Notes: generated from the sequence alone by a model not told the origin. 64,000 nt of DNA from Larimichthys crocea (GCF_000972845.2 NC_040017.1:28427733-28491732), one strand, 5' to 3'. Shown: positions 1 through 13,094, numbered from the stretch's first letter. Numbers and translations: made by a program.

Positions 1-404
1 GAGAAAAACGTGAAGGTGGAGGAGAGAAAACAGAGGACGGTTACTCAGGAATCCATCTTAAAAAAAATAAACGCTGATGATTATCAATGTTGATGGAGCT
101 TCTGCTGAGAGGAGACATCACTCTGTACGAGGACGAGGACGAGGACCGACCTTGTGGGGACACCAACCTGTTTCTATACCTACACCTCCCATCCGGGGAC
201 AAAAGTCTGGATGTAAAACGTGTTGCTAAATGAAACTACGTCACGTATGTTGGCAGATAAACTGGTTTGAAGTCAGTAGTTACTGCAGAGTCAAATTAAT
301 TGGAATGTTTCATTGATATGACAGATTTGATCATCCGTGTACCATAACAAAGTTGGTCCATGCAAGGTCAGATGTTTACTTTATGTGTGTGAGAGAGTCA
401 AGAG

Positions 405-406
<2 letters not shown>

Positions 407-448
<42 letters not shown>
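407..448. repeat. (CA)n microsatellite
   Basis: Pure CA run of about 42 bp. Confidence 0.97.
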
Positions 449-450
<2 letters not shown>

Positions 451-1103
451 TGATGTTCATGTGATGCCATGTGCTGAATGTTAATGTTGAACTCTCTCTG
501 CAGGAAAACAAGCTCAGCAAAATGAATCCTGCAAAACAAAATGTCTGGTTATATTTTATATTTTTGTTATTGTCAACAAATCTCATGCAGAGAGCAGCGA
601 CGTGCTTCCTGCTCCAGCCGAAGATGTAAAAATACCTCAAAATATAGTTTCAGTTTTTTAAAAAGGAAGACATGGTTCATGTGTTGGGGGACTATTTTCA
701 GCCGTGGATTCATCCACAGTCTCGTGAGTCTTCATGGCAGCAGGATGTTAAAAACTACAAAGTGTTTGTTCACGGTAACCAAGGAGCAACTTGAAACCAC
801 AGAAGAAGATGCATCAGGTCTGAATACACAAACCTGTTAGAAGATGCAGTCACTGTTACCTCACCTTTAAAACATGCAGCATTATTAATATATCATTTTT
901 CACTCTGGAGCAAAGGTTGGGTGGTTTTCTTGTGACCTGATGTGTCCGAGATCTGGAACAAATATTTTGGATGTTGCTGTGTGCGGCGTTTTAAATCAGG
1001 GCAGAAGAAGCCCTGCAGCTGTTAAATTATGGGTCACCCTAAAGTCTAAAATCAGATTTTATTGAGTGGATTTTCTCCACGTGCACTGACGTCTCACCTT
1101 TAC

Positions 1104-1285
1104 CTGCCCGTCTGTCTGCACCGCTTTGGAACAGGAAGTCCCCCTCTCTAGAGGGGCGGGGCTCTGGACTCCGAGCCACGCCCTCACACGCCCGCCGTCG
1201 AAGCTGACTGGCTCGCTGTCTTCTCTGTCAGGAGTCGAGGTCGTCCATTGGTCTCCATTCAGCCGAGTCCCTCCCCCCTTCGTCT
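1104..1285 (-). CDS. syne4: Probable downstream exon of the nesprin (syne4) gene
   Basis: A minus-strand open segment is bounded by a good acceptor (ccagcag before AGACGAAG) and a good donor (GGGCAG then gtaaag). It encodes a Ser/Thr/Asp-rich hydrophilic stretch including DQWTTSTPDREDSEPVS and ending SCSKAVQTDGQ. This would suit the disordered region between the spectrin repeats and the KASH domain of a nesprin. It is the only clean exon-like segment downstream of the firm syne4 exons. The frame needs one base from the preceding exon, while the last firm exon (3702-3787) ends on a codon boundary. At least one exon between them is therefore missing from this model. No KASH tail (short Leu-rich membrane segment ending in Pro-Pro-Pro-X) is seen between 1 and 1100, so it probably lies outside the window. 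Assignment to this gene is inference. Confidence 0.45.
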
Positions 1286-1529
1286 CTGCTGGTGAGAAGA
1301 CTGCGGGGTGGGCGTGGTCGAACCATCCCGACAGTCTCTGCACAGGAAACAGAAAACCACATTTTACTCATACCATCAGTGTCATTTCATATGTGCTGCC
1401 AAAACCTGCAGCATTCACGGATGTTTCATTATGTGAGCTCAGAGATCTGCCACTGTGTGGCCTATAGAGTAAATGCATCAGAAACGTCCAGTTTACGCCT
1501 CCACACACATGAAATGTGAGTAAAATTAA

Positions 1530-2125
1530 AGCTGCAAGCAGCGATGGTCGGGCACATGTGCGCACGTCGAAATGTGCATGACATCGGTCTGAATAACCAC
1601 GAAACGTTTCAGACAGCTCTGAGAAGGTGCCTCCTGCCGATTTCTTCTTTGAATGATTTTTATGGATCGCCACGCCCACACCGTTTCCTCAAAATTCATA
1701 ATTTTGATAACTTTTACTCAGGAAGTCTCTGTGAACACACCTACCAAGTCTGAAGTGAATTGGATGAAATCCCTAAGAGGAGTTCGTTCAAATGCGACCC
1801 CTGGAAATGACCCAAAAACACGAAAAGTCCAACTTTGGCAAAAATTGGACGCCGTACGCTTCACTATATCCCGGGGCACCAAGAGACTTTTTTGTGCGTC
1901 TGGGTATGTTACATACTCCCACCAAATTTCGTACACGTGGATGAAACTGTGGCGAGGGGCACCTCTAAAAACACACATCTAGGTGGCGCTGTCGAGCCAT
2001 ATGTGTACGTCCATGTGCGAGACCCCCAAAATACATAATTTTACACCCAACTTCGGGGGGGTAGGCAAATTTCGTGAGTTTTCGAGGGGATATGGGCCAT
2101 CGAAAATGCGATTTACTTTTAAACG
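1530..2125. mobile_element. Teleost dispersed non-coding repeat
   Basis: Begins agctgcaagcagcgatggtc and includes ccaaatttcgtacacgtgga and aggtggcgctgtcgagccat. This pattern recurs widely in percomorph genomes. There is no coding capacity; the open frames here are incidental. The exact class is not assigned. Confidence 0.5.
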
Positions 2126-2721
2126 TTGTTAAACGCCCCAGCGTGCCGTGCTCGGGCTCTAAAAACTGAATCGTGAGACTTTCAAAATGTTTTTAAATTG
2201 AATGGATCAAAAAAAAAAAGTTCAAAACAAAATTGTATCCAGTTTTTCACAAGCTGACAGGAAACAGTCTTTTTGGGTCAGCGTGCGTCACATGACAGAC
2301 AACGTTACCGTCACTACACGCTTTGACCGCGTCGTCTTCCTGAAGCTTGATCCAGCGAATCACAACTGCAATTTGTCCTAATTAAGAAGCGAGTCTGATG
2401 AAGCATGTACAAATATACAGTGCTCTCTTTTACACTTGCAGAGAAACATTTTGTTTGTTTGAATACTGAGAAGTTAACAAGCCATGCAGGGTGATTTCAA
2501 GTCCAGACTTCATGCAGATAAGGACACAGTGATAGAGAAGTGCACATGTGTAGTTAATGATAATCTGCTGTATGTTGAAATAAACGACACTGACAGAAAC
2601 ACAAAAAAGGAAAGTCCTCTGAGCTGCTCAGGATTCAGGCGGCGTACGAGCACCCGGAGACGAGGTCACGCGCTCGCAGATTTAATGAAGTACGAATACA
2701 TCGAGTCCTCAGGGCAGACAG

Positions 2722-2766
2722 CGCCGAGCCGGGCCGAGCCGAGCCGAGCTGAGCCTAGCCGAGCCT
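2722..2766. repeat. (GAGCC)n pentanucleotide repeat
   Basis: About eight imperfect copies of gagcc/gagct in a GC-rich patch. Confidence 0.85.
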
Positions 2767-3062
2767 GCAGGGAGGGCGTGCTGACATCACGCCTTTACCG
2801 GTCCGATAATAAACAAGTGGCACACACACTTTGTGTGTTTGTGGGGATGCTGCAGCTGTGATTAGTGTCTCCTGTTGAGTTCACCCACAGTGCACACACT
2901 AACACCGAGAGGAGAGGACACTGCAGTCACTTCACGTCCGTCCTCGTCTTCTTAACGCTCCCGTTTCTCCACTCCAGCGCCCCGCCAAAATAAAGCTAAA
3001 AAAAGAAACTCGACAACACGTACAGGTGCCACATCCTGCTGCAGGTGTCATCAATAAATCAG

Positions 3063-3118
3063 CAGAAGAAGAAGAAGAAGAAGAAGAAGAGGTGAAGTGT
3101 TGGAACCGGCTCATAAAG

Positions 3119-3155
<37 letters not shown>

Positions 3156-3195
3156 TGATGGAGGACATTTTTAAATAGCTGCTGCTATCTGCTAT

Positions 3196-3237
<42 letters not shown>
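3063..3237. repeat. (GAA)n and two (CA)n microsatellites
   Basis: (GAA)n at 3063-3091, (CA)n at 3119-3153 and (CA)n at 3198-3237. Confidence 0.95.
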
Positions 3238-3239
<2 letters not shown>

Positions 3240-3356
3240 TAAAGACCGGCAGAAAAAGCCTCCGGGCCGTGAAGCATCTGGGTCAGAGCAGAACAACAGA
3301 ACAGATTCAGGTCTGATCTGCTGGAGTAAAATGAAAGTCCTCGTACGTGTGGAGTG

Positions 3357-3371
3357 TGATGATGATGATGG

Positions 3372-3414
<43 letters not shown>
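3357..3414. repeat. (GAT)n trinucleotide repeat
   Basis: About 19 units with one ggt interruption; reads as poly-His on the minus strand (artefact). Confidence 0.95.
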
Positions 3415-3415
<1 letters not shown>

Positions 3416-3701
3416 CGATATGTTATTATTCTCTCTCTCTTTGTTTGTCCTGTACATGTAACATCTATTGCACGTCTGTCTGATTTGATTTGATTTATTA
3501 TGACATTGTGGAGGAGGAAAACTTTTATTTTGAAGGATGCAGGTTCCCAGAAAGTGACTGCACGTCGTTAAATACTGTAAAACTTTAAAACACTGAGATG
3601 ATTTAAGAAGCCGCGGACACTTTGATTGACAGGTAGGTGTTGATCAATGATCCCACAAATGTTTGTTGATGATTGTTAACGATGATTTCATGTGAACTCA
3701 C

Positions 3702-3787
3702 CTGATCTGCTTCCTGGCTGATGTCAGACTGAGAGCCGAGCGAGCTCAGGTAGCTCCGCCTCTTCAGACCGTCCCTGTGACACAGAC

Positions 3788-3823
<36 letters not shown>

Positions 3824-6800
3824 CATCTTTAATGTTGATCTGGAGGTAGAGATGAACGGGGGCCGGGTGTGTTTGTTTCTTATGTGGAGGAATAAAACAG
3901 TCAGCCGACTCAGCAGAATTCAAAAACAGCGAGTGGAGACTCTGAGAGCCGGGCGGTGTTAACTACCTGTGCTGGCACTGAAATACGACGAGTCGGCGTC
4001 GTCGCGGGAAACAGAACGCCCGATATCGACTGAGGGGTCCCACTCCAGCCCCAGGTGCTCATGGGTAGGCGAGGACGGAGAGGGAGGAGGGAGGCGAACA
4101 GGTGAGGGCAGGTCTGGAGGTGAGGAAGGATGGATGATGTCACACGTTCATGATAAATCTAACATCTGTGATTACAAGTTTAACATGTTGGTTTACCGTC
4201 AGCATGGTCGGACACTGCAGGGACGTCCAGGTTGGCTTTATCAAGCGCTCCTTCGTCCTCTAACAGACTCTCTGACGGACAGCCGGAGTCTGTGGCCTGA
4301 GACAAGATCCAGTCGTCCTCAAACACCTGAGAGACGAGGACGAGGAACCAGGTGATCGAGGTGCACGGACATGCGGTGTGTGTTGTTGTGGTTAATGTGT
4401 GTGTGTGTGTGTGTGTGTGTACCAGTCTCATGCTCAGCAGCCGGGTGTGTGTCCGTGCGATGTTGTTGTAGACGAGGCTGCAGTGGCGCAGCAGCTCCAG
4501 CAGGCGGCTCTCCACGTGCTGCGCGTCGCTCGGTTGGCTGCGTTGGATCAACTCCTCGCCGCGACGCAACAGTGCGTTCACACGGCCCGAGTTCACGCAC
4601 ACACACTGCTGGAAAGACTGCACACACACACACACACATATATATAAATGTAAACACACACAGGAAGTCTTCTCAGCTTCGTCCTCTGACACTCACCTGG
4701 AGACGTCTCAGCTTTTCGCAGGTGTTTCCTGTCAGGTGATCCACCTCAGTCAGACGGACGTCCAGGTCAGCCAACCAGAGAGCGAGCTCCTCCCTCTCCG
4801 CCTCAAACCCCTCCCACTCTGAGACAAACAGCTGAGAGACAAAGGTGTGTCGGGTTTAGTGCCATCTAGTGGCGTAGCTGCTGCATTGCCACCCCCTCGC
4901 CTCGCTCTAGTTTGGACCTCTGACCTTCAGTCGTCCAGTGATGGTTTCCAGTTTGCCGTTCACGTCGTCCCATCGTTGCCCGCACTCCCTCGCCGACGCC
5001 AGCAGCCGAGCCTTCATGGCGCCCTGAAACAGCCGAGTCAGCATCCGGTTCCTCCGGGTCAGACTGTCCAACTGGACGAGGCGAGATCCGGCCTCGCACC
5101 GCAACCTCTGAACCGACAAATACAGACGAACGAACAACTTTCAGCACAGACTACACAAAGTCAGTCTTCAGGGGACTTCGTTACCCATAAATCCTTTCAA
5201 AGAGAGTCAGAGTGTTTAACATCCGTTTAAAAACCTCGCTGACAGAATAAAGTTTCAGTTATGAGCCCAAAATGTTTCATTTGCCTGTTTTTCACCAATA
5301 AAGAATGTTTTTATGTCGTCAGTGACCTTTGTGTTTGATCCCACGTCGCTTTGACGCCAATTCAAGGCTGAGTCCTAAAATACCAAAAAAATACCAAAAA
5401 AAAATACCAAAAAAAAAAAATACCATACGGGTTTGAACCTATTTCTGCTTTCTGCAGCGTCCGGCAGCCCTCCGCAACACATACGCAGAGCTTCTATTGT
5501 TCACGGACGCCGGAGCACGGAGCATAAATTCAGCACAGAGCAGACCGTGCGGGGAAGGAAATCAGCTACAAAATACAAAATAAAACCCAGTTGATTTTCA
5601 AAATAAAATACTCCATGTTCACCGCGGATCGAGCTTCATTACAAGAACACGTCATAATGGGCGGGGCCGACCTGAAGTCAACAGGTGAGAGGTTTTCAGG
5701 TGTAATCATTGATGACACCTCACATCCTTTTTATAAGGACACCAGAAAAAAGATGCGGCGTGGAATGACATCGCAGGAGTCAAAGAGACTACAGCCGGAA
5801 ATATCACGCGATTATACGTGAATTCATGAGATCTCGAATTCACGCATAATCATGTGATATTTATCATGTGATATTGCCGTCTTTAGTCTCTATTGCTGGC
5901 AAACGGATTATGTGTGAGTCCGGAGCAGAACCGCTCCTGAGCCGTTCCGCATGCAGGGTATTTTCGGGGTAAGAGATGCTTTGGGGGTTTCGGGGCCTTG
6001 CTCAAGGGCACCGTGGCAGTGCACACCAGGAGGTGCCACACTTTACTAAAATAAACAATTCATGAATTGACTCATTTGGAGCTTCACTCGACAGTGGAGG
6101 CTCTTCGAACCCGATTCAAGACTTTGGTTCTTGCCTCAGGCCCGTCTTCCATCCGGGACCCGGTCAAACTAAAGTCCAACCAACTGGCTACTCACTGCGA
6201 GGGTGGCTGAGACACTCATACGCTTGGATGATACCAAGATGTTTGAAAGCTTATTTGAAGTCCCATCAGATAAATAAATGTAATGTAGCATTCAGTTATG
6301 TTGACTGATGAATTTCTGCATCGCGGAGCCGACGTTCTCGTTATTAAAACGTTTCCAGCAGAGCGCGAAGCTTCTTTGAAGAAATCTGGATCATTCGTCT
6401 CAAATAAAGATTTTGTGCTTGTTGCAACTTTAATTTGGACAAACGAGTCGAATCTGCAGCTTCAGAGGCGACAGACGCCGGCTCAAACTTTGTGATTTAA
6501 GACGACACATAAATACTTACGGCCTGTTCAGCTTTACGGCTGCTGCTGAGTGATATTTATGCTCTACCTGGATCAGGTCTTTAACCTGCACCTGAACTTC
6601 AGCCCGGCTTTGATCTAACCCTGGTTTTTCTTCCCGTGAGCGCCTCACACGTGCAACTTTACAGCCAGGCACATAAAACACATTCTGACGATGATATAGA
6701 GACAGAGCAGACTTAATGACAGCAGATAAATCAGGTGTGTTTCATTTCTCCGCACCTCGAACTTCCTCTGCTCTTCCTTGGCAGCAACATAGGTAACATG

Positions 6801-7231
6801 GGCGGGGTTAGAGGAGCTGACGGCCTGCTCAGCCAATCGCAGCCAGGTATCCAGGTGGGCGTGTTCTTTCATGAACTCGTGCCAGAGGAGCCACCTCCTC
6901 TCCAACCTGGAGACACAGACAACAGAAGCTCACGTGGAGGTTCAGCAAACGTCTGGTTGCAGTTCTGCTGTTCTCAGCCGTAGGACGCTATGAGCCGAAC
7001 CCGGCAAGGAAACCAGCTCAGTATCAAACACCAAGTTCTCATGACACACTCACTGTCCACATCCCTGCAGGTCTCCGTCCTGGCTCCAGCTGCCGTCCAC
7101 TTCATCCACGTCCAGCTGCGTCGGAGACGAAGTGGAAAGAAAAAGATCCAGAGACAGCTCCATGTCCGTCACTTCCTCCACAGGTGCTACATCACTTCCT
7201 TCAGAGGTGGAGACGGCATCACCATGGTGAT
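3702..7231 (-). CDS. syne4: Nesprin-4-like KASH-family protein, spectrin-repeat exons (partial)
   Basis: Eight minus-strand exons join in one frame with GT/AG junctions: 7054-7231, 6756-6906, 4925-5107, 4697-4831, 4423-4617, 4197-4326, 3967-4113 and 3702-3787. They encode spectrin-repeat helices (RRWLLWHEFMKEHAHLDTWL, AAKEEQRKFE, RWDDVNGKLETITGRLK, ELALWLADLDVRLTEVDHL, LLRRGEELIQRSQPSDA) and then an acidic segment (VFEDDWILSQATDSGCPSES) and LGLEWDPSVDIGRS. The LVFE...EWDP.DIG order resembles human SYNE4, whose mammalian neighbours include CLIP3, which also lies in this window. Nesprins sit in the outer nuclear membrane and link SUN proteins to the cytoskeleton; nesprin-4 binds kinesin-1 in mammals. 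The start codon, upstream exons and KASH domain were not found, so both ends are open. The first exon (7054-7231) is the least certain, although its phase fits. Nesprin-1 and -2 share the spectrin pattern and remain alternatives. Confidence 0.8.
3788..3822. repeat. (CA)n microsatellite next to a syne4 acceptor
   Basis: On the gene strand this is a (TG)n run ending directly in the acceptor tgtgcag of the exon ending at 3787. Similar (TG)n or (CA)n runs abut the splice sites at 4423 and 4617. Confidence 0.93.
5784..5891. mobile_element. Foldback (long inverted repeat) element in a syne4 intron
   Basis: The left arm agagactacagccggaaata...tgaattc and the reverse complement of the right arm agagactaaagacggcaata...tgaattc match over about 42 bp around a 10-bp centre (atgagatctc). 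The right arm has an extra 14-bp tandem duplication (tgatatttatcatg). This resembles a MITE or foldback element. Confidence 0.75.
5940..6290. repeat. Dispersed repeat remnant in a syne4 intron
   Basis: Contains ggggccttgctcaagggcac and cagtgcacaccaggaggtgc, a phrase found in many teleost repeats. A similar CCTTGCTCAAGGGC phrase appears at about 62193. The class is not determined. Confidence 0.45.
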
Positions 7232-7339
7232 CTGAAGGAGGCGGCTCAGGTGAGAATCCAGGCATCCTGACATCACGTGACCTTCACCTGTTGAGGAAGG
7301 TGGAGAGGATGATTTAGATGTTTTTAGAAATAAACCTAC

Positions 7340-7460
7340 AGACTGTCTAAAACCTGGACGTAGTCTCCGAGACGTCCCCGCAGACTGTCTAAAACCTGGA
7401 CGTAGTCTCTGTGACGTCCCCGCAGACTGTCTAAAACCTGGACGACAGTCTGCCAGGCTG
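7340..7460. repeat. 42-bp dispersed motif, locus 1
   Basis: Nearly three tandem copies of a unit containing AAAACCTGGACGTAGTCTC and GACGTCCCCGCAGACTGTCT. Confidence 0.85.
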
Positions 7461-7697
7461 ATGTGAGGTAGAATCAGACTCTCTGTACTGTATCCTGCAG
7501 TGATTTCACGGCTCACTGAAGCTCAAAGTCCGAGTTTAATGAACTCCGAGCGTCACGTCTTCTCCGACAGATGCTCTGTTCAGTTCTGATTATATAAAAT
7601 CATATTGTCGTTAATGTGTGAGCAAACACCACCTTTCCTTACCTACATCCTTCACTTCACCTCACTCTTTTTCTTCCTTTCTCAGATCAAAAACTCA

Positions 7698-7962
<265 letters not shown>

Positions 7963-8259
7963 CATATTAGCAGAGTTATGAGGTCGAGGCTTTCAGCCCT
8001 GGACCACAGAGAGGCCACACAGATCGTACTCACTGTCTGCCTGAGACTCTTCAGTCTGTATCACGTCAGCTGAACATGAACTTTTTACTGCTGCTAACAG
8101 AACCGAGCTCAGCAGCCAGACCGGACCAGGTCGGAGCACAGCCTCTGAGTCCAACAGGGAATAACGTTACAGTACCGAGGTGATTTACAGACTTTATGAG
8201 GAAAACACTGATAAGTAGCAGCCCCGTGATGCCAGGAGCCAAACCCGGCAAGATATTCA

Positions 8260-8398
8260 GTTAGACTGGACTCTGCCGGTTCAGAGGTTCTGTTGCTGTG
8301 TTCACTGTTAGACTGGACACTGCCGGTTCAGAGGTTCTGTCGCTGTGTTCACTGTTAGACTGGACACTGCCGGTTCAGAGGTTCTGTTCGTGTCCGGG
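8260..8398. repeat. 47-bp dispersed minisatellite, locus 1
   Basis: Three copies of a 47-bp unit containing GTTAGACTGGACACTGCCGG and TTCAGAGGTTCTGTCGCTGT. Confidence 0.9.
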
Positions 8399-8513
8399 TT
8401 TGGGGATACGAGGAACAACAGACGTAAACAGGTTCAGCTCCAGACCAGATGAAGATGTTCACAGCCTCAGTCTCCATGGACCAAACATTAATGTGAACAT
8501 CTGTTGAACATGT

Positions 8514-8515
<2 letters not shown>

Positions 8516-8556
<41 letters not shown>

Positions 8557-8674
8557 TGTTTCCCCTGATGAACTGAAAGTGTGAATGGAGCTTCATTATG
8601 CAGATTTAAAGAGAGCGAGCATCTTTATCTGTTGATGAGTCACCAGCTGCCTGCAGCTCGGGGCTGAACACACT

Positions 8675-8714
<40 letters not shown>
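8516..8714. repeat. Two (CA)n microsatellites
   Basis: (CA)n at 8516-8552 and 8677-8714. Confidence 0.95.
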
Positions 8715-8716
<2 letters not shown>

Positions 8717-9178
8717 TCAAAGAGGACTCTCAGGAATCTTTACGCTAAGCTACGCTAACTGGCTGCAGATATGAGGATGGACTCACAGACGGTCCAGTAC
8801 TCGCTGCTGGTCTGTAGGTTGTGCTCGGTCGTGTTCCCTGGAGGCTAGACCTCATAGTGTGACAAACACTGACTGTTGGCTGCTGTAAACACTGATCAAC
8901 ATCTGCAACACGTCCTCATCTATGTGATGGACGCGTGGCGTCTCGCCAGCATCACTGATCATCGTTCACCACTCGGTGACACCGGGCTGGAGGCTTTGCG
9001 TCCACCATCTGCTGTCACCTGAACCGAACGCTCAGCTGGCTCTGCTCTGCTCTGGGTTTGATCCAGTCAGGTGGTTCTGATAAGAACAGCGAGTGACGTC
9101 ACACTGTTGGGACTCCACCGGCTGTTCGTCCCACCAGGCGTCAAAGTCACGGAGGTCGATGACTGATCTGATGTGAGG

Positions 9179-9180
<2 letters not shown>

Positions 9181-9243
<63 letters not shown>

Positions 9244-9480
9244 AAGCTGTCGGGTAAATCATATTGGATGATGAAGCGTCGATCATCGCAGCCAATCAGA
9301 GCTCGCTGCCAACTCGTTTGTCCAATGCGGTCAGACTGCCTCGCTCAGCTGGTGACATCATGAGTGACGACGTCAGTCATGTCAGGTATCAGACTCGCTG
9401 TCCGTCTGTCTGATGGAGTGTTTGGATAAAGGTGTGTGTGTGTGTGTGTGTGTGTGCGTGTGTGTGTGTGTGTGTGTGTG
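9181..9480. repeat. (CA)n and (TG)n microsatellites
   Basis: (CA)n at 9181-9241 and (TG)n at 9432-9480. Confidence 0.95.
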
Positions 9481-9799
9481 AGCCTGACAAACAGTTGAAG
9501 GTGCCAGCTGTGAAATGGTTGTAATTCAGAGTTAACAGTTTCTGTAACAGGAGTCTGTTTGTGTTCTCGAGCGTCCTTTAAGACTCGACGAGGTTCTCTG
9601 ATATTTATCAGAGTTTCATTCACCTCTGTTTGTTTCCATCCAAGACGCTCTATAATATAACTCTGACATCAGATCAACACTTCCTTCATCCAGGGTCAAG
9701 TTGTGGTGGCAGCAGGTTTAGCAGGGCAGAAAAATCAGCTCCTAAGTCCTTTCCTCAACACTTTTCCTTCACCTCAATGGAAAACATCACGAGGTCAAG

Positions 9800-9905
9800 G
9801 ACAGACGTGAAGGAGAGGTGATGAGGACAGATGTGAAGGAGAGGTGATGAGGACAGATGTGAAGGAGAGGTGATGAGGACAGATGTGAAGGAGAGGAGAT
9901 GAGGA
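9800..9905. repeat. 26-bp minisatellite
   Basis: Four copies of gatgtgaaggagaggtgatg plus aggaca. Confidence 0.9.
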
Positions 9906-10169
9906 GTTAGGAGTCGACTGCTTTCACTCTACGTCATGAAGCGACGGTGAATGTTGTTGACGTGATCTGTGGTAAAACTACAAAGTCCAGAAGATGGACT
10001 ACAAAACGCTCCTCTGAGATCCTTCCTGGATCCTCCCCGCGCTCTGACCGTGCTCAAACAAGCTCTTATCATGACGGACACGTGAACACAAAACTGACTG
10101 TTCTATCGCACCCTAAATGTCCTGAGCTCCTCCTGGAGGATCCTCAAGTGTCCCCAGGCTAGATGAGCT

Positions 10170-10420
10170 ATGTGGTTCCTCCAGCAGGTTCTGGGTCTGC
10201 CCTGGGGTCTCCTCGAGATGGACAGTTGCCCCAAGACATCTCCAAAGGAAGACACCCAGGAGGACCTTAATCAGATGCCTGAACCACTCTAACTCCTTTC
10301 AGCTCCGGCCACCCGGCGGAGGAAGCTCATTTCAGATCCGCGACCTCCTTCTTTTGGTACCCAGAGCTCATGACCATCGGTGAGGGTATCCATGGAGTCC
10401 GTCCCCGTCTCACTGCTTCC
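10170..10420. mobile_element. Non-LTR retrotransposon remnant
   Basis: The sequence runs ggttctgggtctgccctggg, cacccaggaggaccttaatc, agatgcctgaaccactctaa, then gagctcatgaccatcggtga. This is a degraded copy of a very common teleost LINE segment that I recognise by this order of phrases. The copy is short and has no open frame. Confidence 0.65.
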
Positions 10421-12071
10421 ACAGGAAACAAACTGATGAAGTAAACAGAACTCTGCTTCCTGGTTCATGAGGACTTGGGCAGATGTTTGTGTTGGATAAC
10501 GACATTTCTCTACGTTACATAACGTTTTACGTCTCCGTCGCTGTTCGGCCTGCAGGAAACCAGAAGCAGCCTGACAGACCAGCATGAGGGAGCGAGAGGA
10601 GGCAGCTCATCGTCACTATTAAGACTCATCCCTGCTGAGATGATGAGGATTTCACCTCCTCTGCTGTACAAAAGAAATGACTTCATGTTATTAAGATTAA
10701 GAAAATGGCTTTTCTTAGCCCTGCTGGAGGTGAAGACTCTGAAGACTCAGCGCAGACTTAAATAAGATTTAAATAATATCCGTGCCCTGAGACTGAAACC
10801 TGAGACTAGCAGTTAAATGACAGAAGGACGAGGGCCAGCTTGGTTTATGTGCAGCTTTATTAGCATGGTGGTCGGAGGTGGATTTATGCCATCACTGCAG
10901 GTGTGCAGTATAAACTGGACGATCATCAGCTGTGAAGGTGACAGAGGTGAAAGGAGGCAGAGCTATCACAGCGTAACGCTGTTCCCACAGAGAGGACGCA
11001 GATTACTGTGCTTTCTTTAGTTTCTGTCATATAATGTTACATATTATCCATATTGAACAATTCCAACATGTCAAATAATGAGGTACACGTATGTGACATC
11101 TCAGCTTACAGCCCAAGGCTAACAAAGCACAGGGACGCGCCCACGATCCTGTTCAGGCCAGTTATTCGACCGCTCCGCTCAGGACTTGAACCTTAAACAC
11201 CAACACCGCCGGTGCTTTGAGCTCCCAGTCCGGGTCAGCTGACAGGACGACTGAGTTAGCTATAAAATATTTTCTTCCAATCCGATTTCACCAAAATCAC
11301 TGAGTAAAGTTAGAAAGTTGTGTTTTTTGGACAGTGATCAGAACAGACAGTGTGTAGTGTTTTTCCAGCCTGATCATCGTCTCATCTGTGGTCTGACAAA
11401 CTGTAAATTCATCACAGTCACTGCCCCATGTCGCTATTGTCCGAGCTAAGTGAAGCTGGCATCCAATCAAGCCCAGCGGTGAATACCAAACACGGGACAC
11501 GATCAGAGGGAAGAGGGCCAAAAGCTTTTTAACATTTCTACGTAACGTTTCAGGAATCAGTAAACGGTCAGTCAAGGTGACACTGTAACCCGGTGTGACC
11601 TTCATGTTCAGAAAGTCCGACCATGTGCACAGAGAAGCTCTGTAGGTCAGTGAGTGCACTTTGCTGGAAATGCTGGAACGAAGCGCTGAAATGCATCACT
11701 CCCTGAAGCTTCGTCTGCGAGCAAAAAAAGAGATGAATGGCTCCTATTAGAGCGCGAGGGAAAGTGATATTCAGCCGAGGAGGTGATGAAGGTGAGAGGA
11801 AGTTAAGACTATTAGAACCAAGACTGATTAAAAAAACGTCTGTGTCCTGAGACAAAGTTAATCATCCCTCCTGCTGCTCAGCTCTGAACACGCACACCTG
11901 AAACCTGAAATCTGAGTCTCGTGTTCGCCTGACCACGTTCAGCATCTTTTCTGTTGTATGACACTTCATCATCTCGTCCTCTCATGGGGCTGGGACATGA
12001 TAAAACCACAGGGAGGACGGTGTGGAGCAGTGCCCGGAAACACCAAACCAGCTTTACAAATACATCAGAAA

Positions 12072-12195
12072 GATGCCGGTTCAGAGGTTCTGTTACTGTG
12101 TTCACTGTTAGACTGGACAGTGCTGGTTCAGAGGTTCTGTCGCTGTGTTCACTGTTAGACTGGACACTGCTGGTTCAGAGGTTCTGTTCGGTTAC
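12072..12195. repeat. 47-bp dispersed minisatellite, locus 2
   Basis: Same unit and orientation as at 8260, about two and a half copies. Confidence 0.9.
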
Positions 12196-13094
12196 TTGAA
12201 GGTAGACACTGACACTAGCGTGAGCTGCAACGGTGTAACGCAGAGGTCTTCAACCATGTTAATAAATAAAAAAAGTTAAATTAAGTAAACATAAAAGTTA
12301 TTACAGGCCAGGCCTAAAATGTGAAACAGATGTGGGGGTCCCTGTTCTGTTAGTCTCGTCCAAGAGGTCCTTGGGCTGAAAAGGTTGAAGACTCCTGGTG
12401 TAACGCACAATCAGTATCTGTGATATAGGTTGAGAATATTTAAACATTTATGCATCTAAAAACTGTTTTTAACACCTCTACTGTGTACTCTGAGTGTGGT
12501 GCAGGTGCAGCGTACCATCAGAAAACAAAGGTTTGTTTGAGTCGGTTCATTCTGACAGTTGCACACGTACAAATATCAACTTCATATTTCTCCCTAACCT
12601 CGACTCCTCTATCTTTGTCCCTTTCCCCATCTCCTCCTCCCCTCAGCCCCCAGAGTGAGTCCATTGTCTCATCTGGACAAAAGGAGGTTGGCAGGAAACA
12701 AACAGCCTTTCTGTCCTCCTCCACCTCCTCCTCCTCCTCAGAGAGGGAGAGGTGAAAGATACCCGATCTCAACTATCTAATTACGTGTAGAAGTTGGGTG
12801 GAAACGGAGGAAATGGAAAAGGAGACGATGAGAATATCTGGAGGGTGGATGGTTTGCAAATCTTCCCTAAAATAACTGACAGAAAGAAAATGGAGTCACG
12901 GAGCCACAGGGGGGAAGAGACACAATACTTATGATATGGATCATAGCAGTCAGAGACATTCGAGATTTTTCTGGTTGTTCAACAAATCCCATGAAAAGAC
13001 CAAAACCAACAATGCATTAGCTCATCTCAGCTCCAAGCCCACTGGTTCCTACTGAAGACAGGAAATAGAGTTTGGGACTATTTATGTTTCCTGC

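Noticed and set aside
1..1100. Search for the nesprin KASH domain
   Set aside because: No Leu-rich membrane segment ending in Pro-Pro-Pro is present on the minus strand; it must be outside the window or absent.
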